DNA from: Kerstersia sp052103615
Lineage (GTDB): Bacteria; Pseudomonadota; Gammaproteobacteria; Burkholderiales; Burkholderiaceae_B
NCBI RefSeq assembly: GCF_052103615.1
Contig: NZ_JBQEKA010000105.1
Location: 1 to 10,548, forward strand
DNA: 10,548 nucleotides
Direction of reading: 5' to 3'
Made by a program: the position numbers and the translations under genes. The notes beneath the pieces were generated by a model, which saw only the letters and a list, made by a program, of their open reading frames with translations, was not told where the DNA came from and searched no databases. Positions 9,557-10,548 of this stretch are shown here, in pieces (positions within the stretch are counted from its first letter, which is position 1; the number at the start of each line of letters is the position of its first letter).

Positions 9557-10548
9557 GTGTCCTCATCGCTTCTTATCATTCCCGGTTCCTCCGCCCTGTC
9601 CGCATTCCGTCGCGAGCGTCTGCTCGCCCAACTGCACCAGGCGGGATTGCCCGTGGCCGATGTCGCCGCGTATTACGAACACTTTGCCTGGGCGGAAACG
9701 CCGCTTGGTGATGCCGACCGCGAACGTCTGGCACTGGCGCTGAACGGCGGCAAGCCGGTTGGCGGTACGGAAACCGGCAAAGATGTGCTGGTCTTACGCA
9801 CGATCCCGCGCCTGGGCACGATTTCCCCGTGGGCCAGCAAGGCGACGGATATCCTGCAGAATTGCGGTGTGGAAAGCGTGCGGCGCGTTGAGCGCGGCGT
9901 GCGGTATCTGTTGACGCTGCAGCGCGGTCTGCTGGGAACACGCAAGCTGGATGGGCTGCAACTGGCGCAAGTCGCCGCCTGCCTGCACGACCGCATGACA
10001 GAAACCGTGGTCGATGCCGATTTTGACGGCAGCGCGCTGTTTGCCGAATTGCAAGGCAAGCCCCTGGCGACCGTGCCGGTGCTGGAGCAGGGCCGGGCGG
10101 CGCTGGAAGGCGCCAATACGGATCTGGGCTTGGCGCTGTCGGATGATGAAATCGACTATCTGCTGCAGTCTTTCGGCGATCTTGGGCGTGACCCCACCGA
10201 CGTCGAACTGATGATGTTCGCGCAGGCCAATAGCGAACACTGCCGCCACAAGATTTTCAATGCCAGCTGGGTGATCGACGGCCAGGCGCGCGAGCAGACC
10301 CTGTTTGGCATGATCCGCGCCACGCACGCCGCACAGCCGCTGGGCACTATCGTGGCATATTCGGACAACGCGGCCATCATGGCAGGCGGCACGGCGCAGC
10401 GCTTCTATCCGGGGGCGCAGGCCGATCTGGGCGAGCACACCTATGGCCGCCGCGAAGCCACCGTGCATACCTTGATGAAGGTGGAAACCCACAACCACCC
10501 GACCGCCATTGCTCCTTTCCCGGGGGCGTCCACCGGCAACGGCGGCGA
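9557..10548 (+). CDS. purL: Phosphoribosylformylglycinamidine synthase (FGAM synthetase), 5' part
   Basis: The large, single-chain PurL converts FGAR, glutamine and ATP to FGAM in de novo purine synthesis. The window holds about 330 of the roughly 1,300 residues and the frame is open at the right edge. From GTG at 9557 the protein begins SSSLLIIPGSSALSAFRRERL, a typical betaproteobacterial PurL start. The N-terminal PurS-like domain spans about 1-150. The linker and first synthase domain follow, with NSEHCRHKIFNASW (225-238, including the conserved His228) and the nucleotide-binding block KVETHNHPTAIAPFPGASTG (308-327). The start is GTG without a clear Shine-Dalgarno (only GAGCG at 9541-9545), so another start cannot be excluded. 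It lies 217 bases after greB with its own likely promoter (TAAAAT 9426-9431) and a stem-loop leader. No PurR-type operator is recognised. Confidence 0.96.
   Translation, partial: MSSSLLIIPGSSALSAFRRERLLAQLHQAGLPVADVAAYYEHFAWAETPLGDADRERLALALNGGKPVGGTETGKDVLVLRTIPRLGTISPWASKATDILQNCGVESVRRVERGVRYLLTLQRGLLGTRKLDGLQLAQVAACLHDRMTETVVDADFDGSALFAELQGKPLATVPVLEQGRAALEGANTDLGLALSDDEIDYLLQSFGDLGRDPTDVELMMFAQANSEHCRHKIFNASWVIDGQAREQTLFGMIRATHAAQPLGTIVAYSDNAAIMAGGTAQRFYPGAQADLGEHTYGRREATVHTLMKVETHNHPTAIAPFPGASTGNGG

Noticed and set aside
9469..9743. Short frames of 80-89 residues between greB and purL
   Set aside because: They run into purL in other frames, have no clear ribosome-binding site and show no homology that I recognise; the hairpin at 9455-9488 accounts for the structure better.
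9794..10498. 234-residue minus-strand frame inside purL
   Set aside because: PurL motifs on the plus strand are unambiguous; the antisense frame has no recognisable family.

Overview
The window looks like an ordinary core-genome stretch of a GC-rich Gram-negative betaproteobacterium, most likely in or near the Alcaligenaceae (Bordetella, Achromobacter and Alcaligenes relatives). This rests on the recalled look of the GreB N-terminus, the LolCD, TatD, ComEC and PurL proteins, and the RpfE-type protein at the left edge. I cannot fix the genus. I see no insertion sequence, prophage, CRISPR array, tRNA or rRNA.

Layout. At 1-891 on the minus strand is a gene that runs off the left edge, an RpfE-type (COG4255-like) protein of unknown biochemical function. 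A 73-base divergent intergenic region separates it from a run of eight plus-strand genes: lolC (965-2365), lolD (2355-3092), tatD (3128-3934), comEC (about 4079-6676), an alpha/beta hydrolase (6797-7738), a PHP-domain exoribonuclease/phosphatase of the Rnm/YciV type (7735-8628), greB (8788-9339), and the start of purL (9557 to the right edge). No stretch without a gene exceeds 300 bases. The gaps are 892-964, 3093-3127, 3935-4078, 6677-6796, 8629-8787 and 9340-9556, and most hold inverted or tandem repeats.

How the genes work together. LolC and LolD form the inner-membrane ABC machine that extracts outer-membrane lipoproteins and hands them to LolA. No lolE is next to them, so the permease is probably of the single-subunit (LolF-like) kind. 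TatD, ComEC and the PHP protein all act on nucleic acids or nucleotides: 3'-5' exonuclease, DNA-uptake channel, and 5'-3' RNA trimming or pAp breakdown. GreB rescues backtracked RNA polymerase, and PurL is step four of purine synthesis. Co-orientation and tight spacing (11- and 4-base overlaps) suggest shared transcripts for lolC-lolD-tatD and for hydrolase-PHP, with probable breaks or extra promoters before the hydrolase, greB and purL.

The most interesting signals are regulatory and small-scale. Two starts share TAAAATGGC-N4-ATG, suggesting leaderless transcripts. A hairpin would bury the comEC ribosome-binding site. A nine-codon upstream ORF with adjacent AGA-AGG codons overlaps the greB start. 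A strong hairpin lies in the purL leader. A nine-base G tract in the RpfE-type gene would truncate the protein if it lost one base. LolC carries about 45 extra residues before its first membrane helix. I found no convincing new multi-gene system here.
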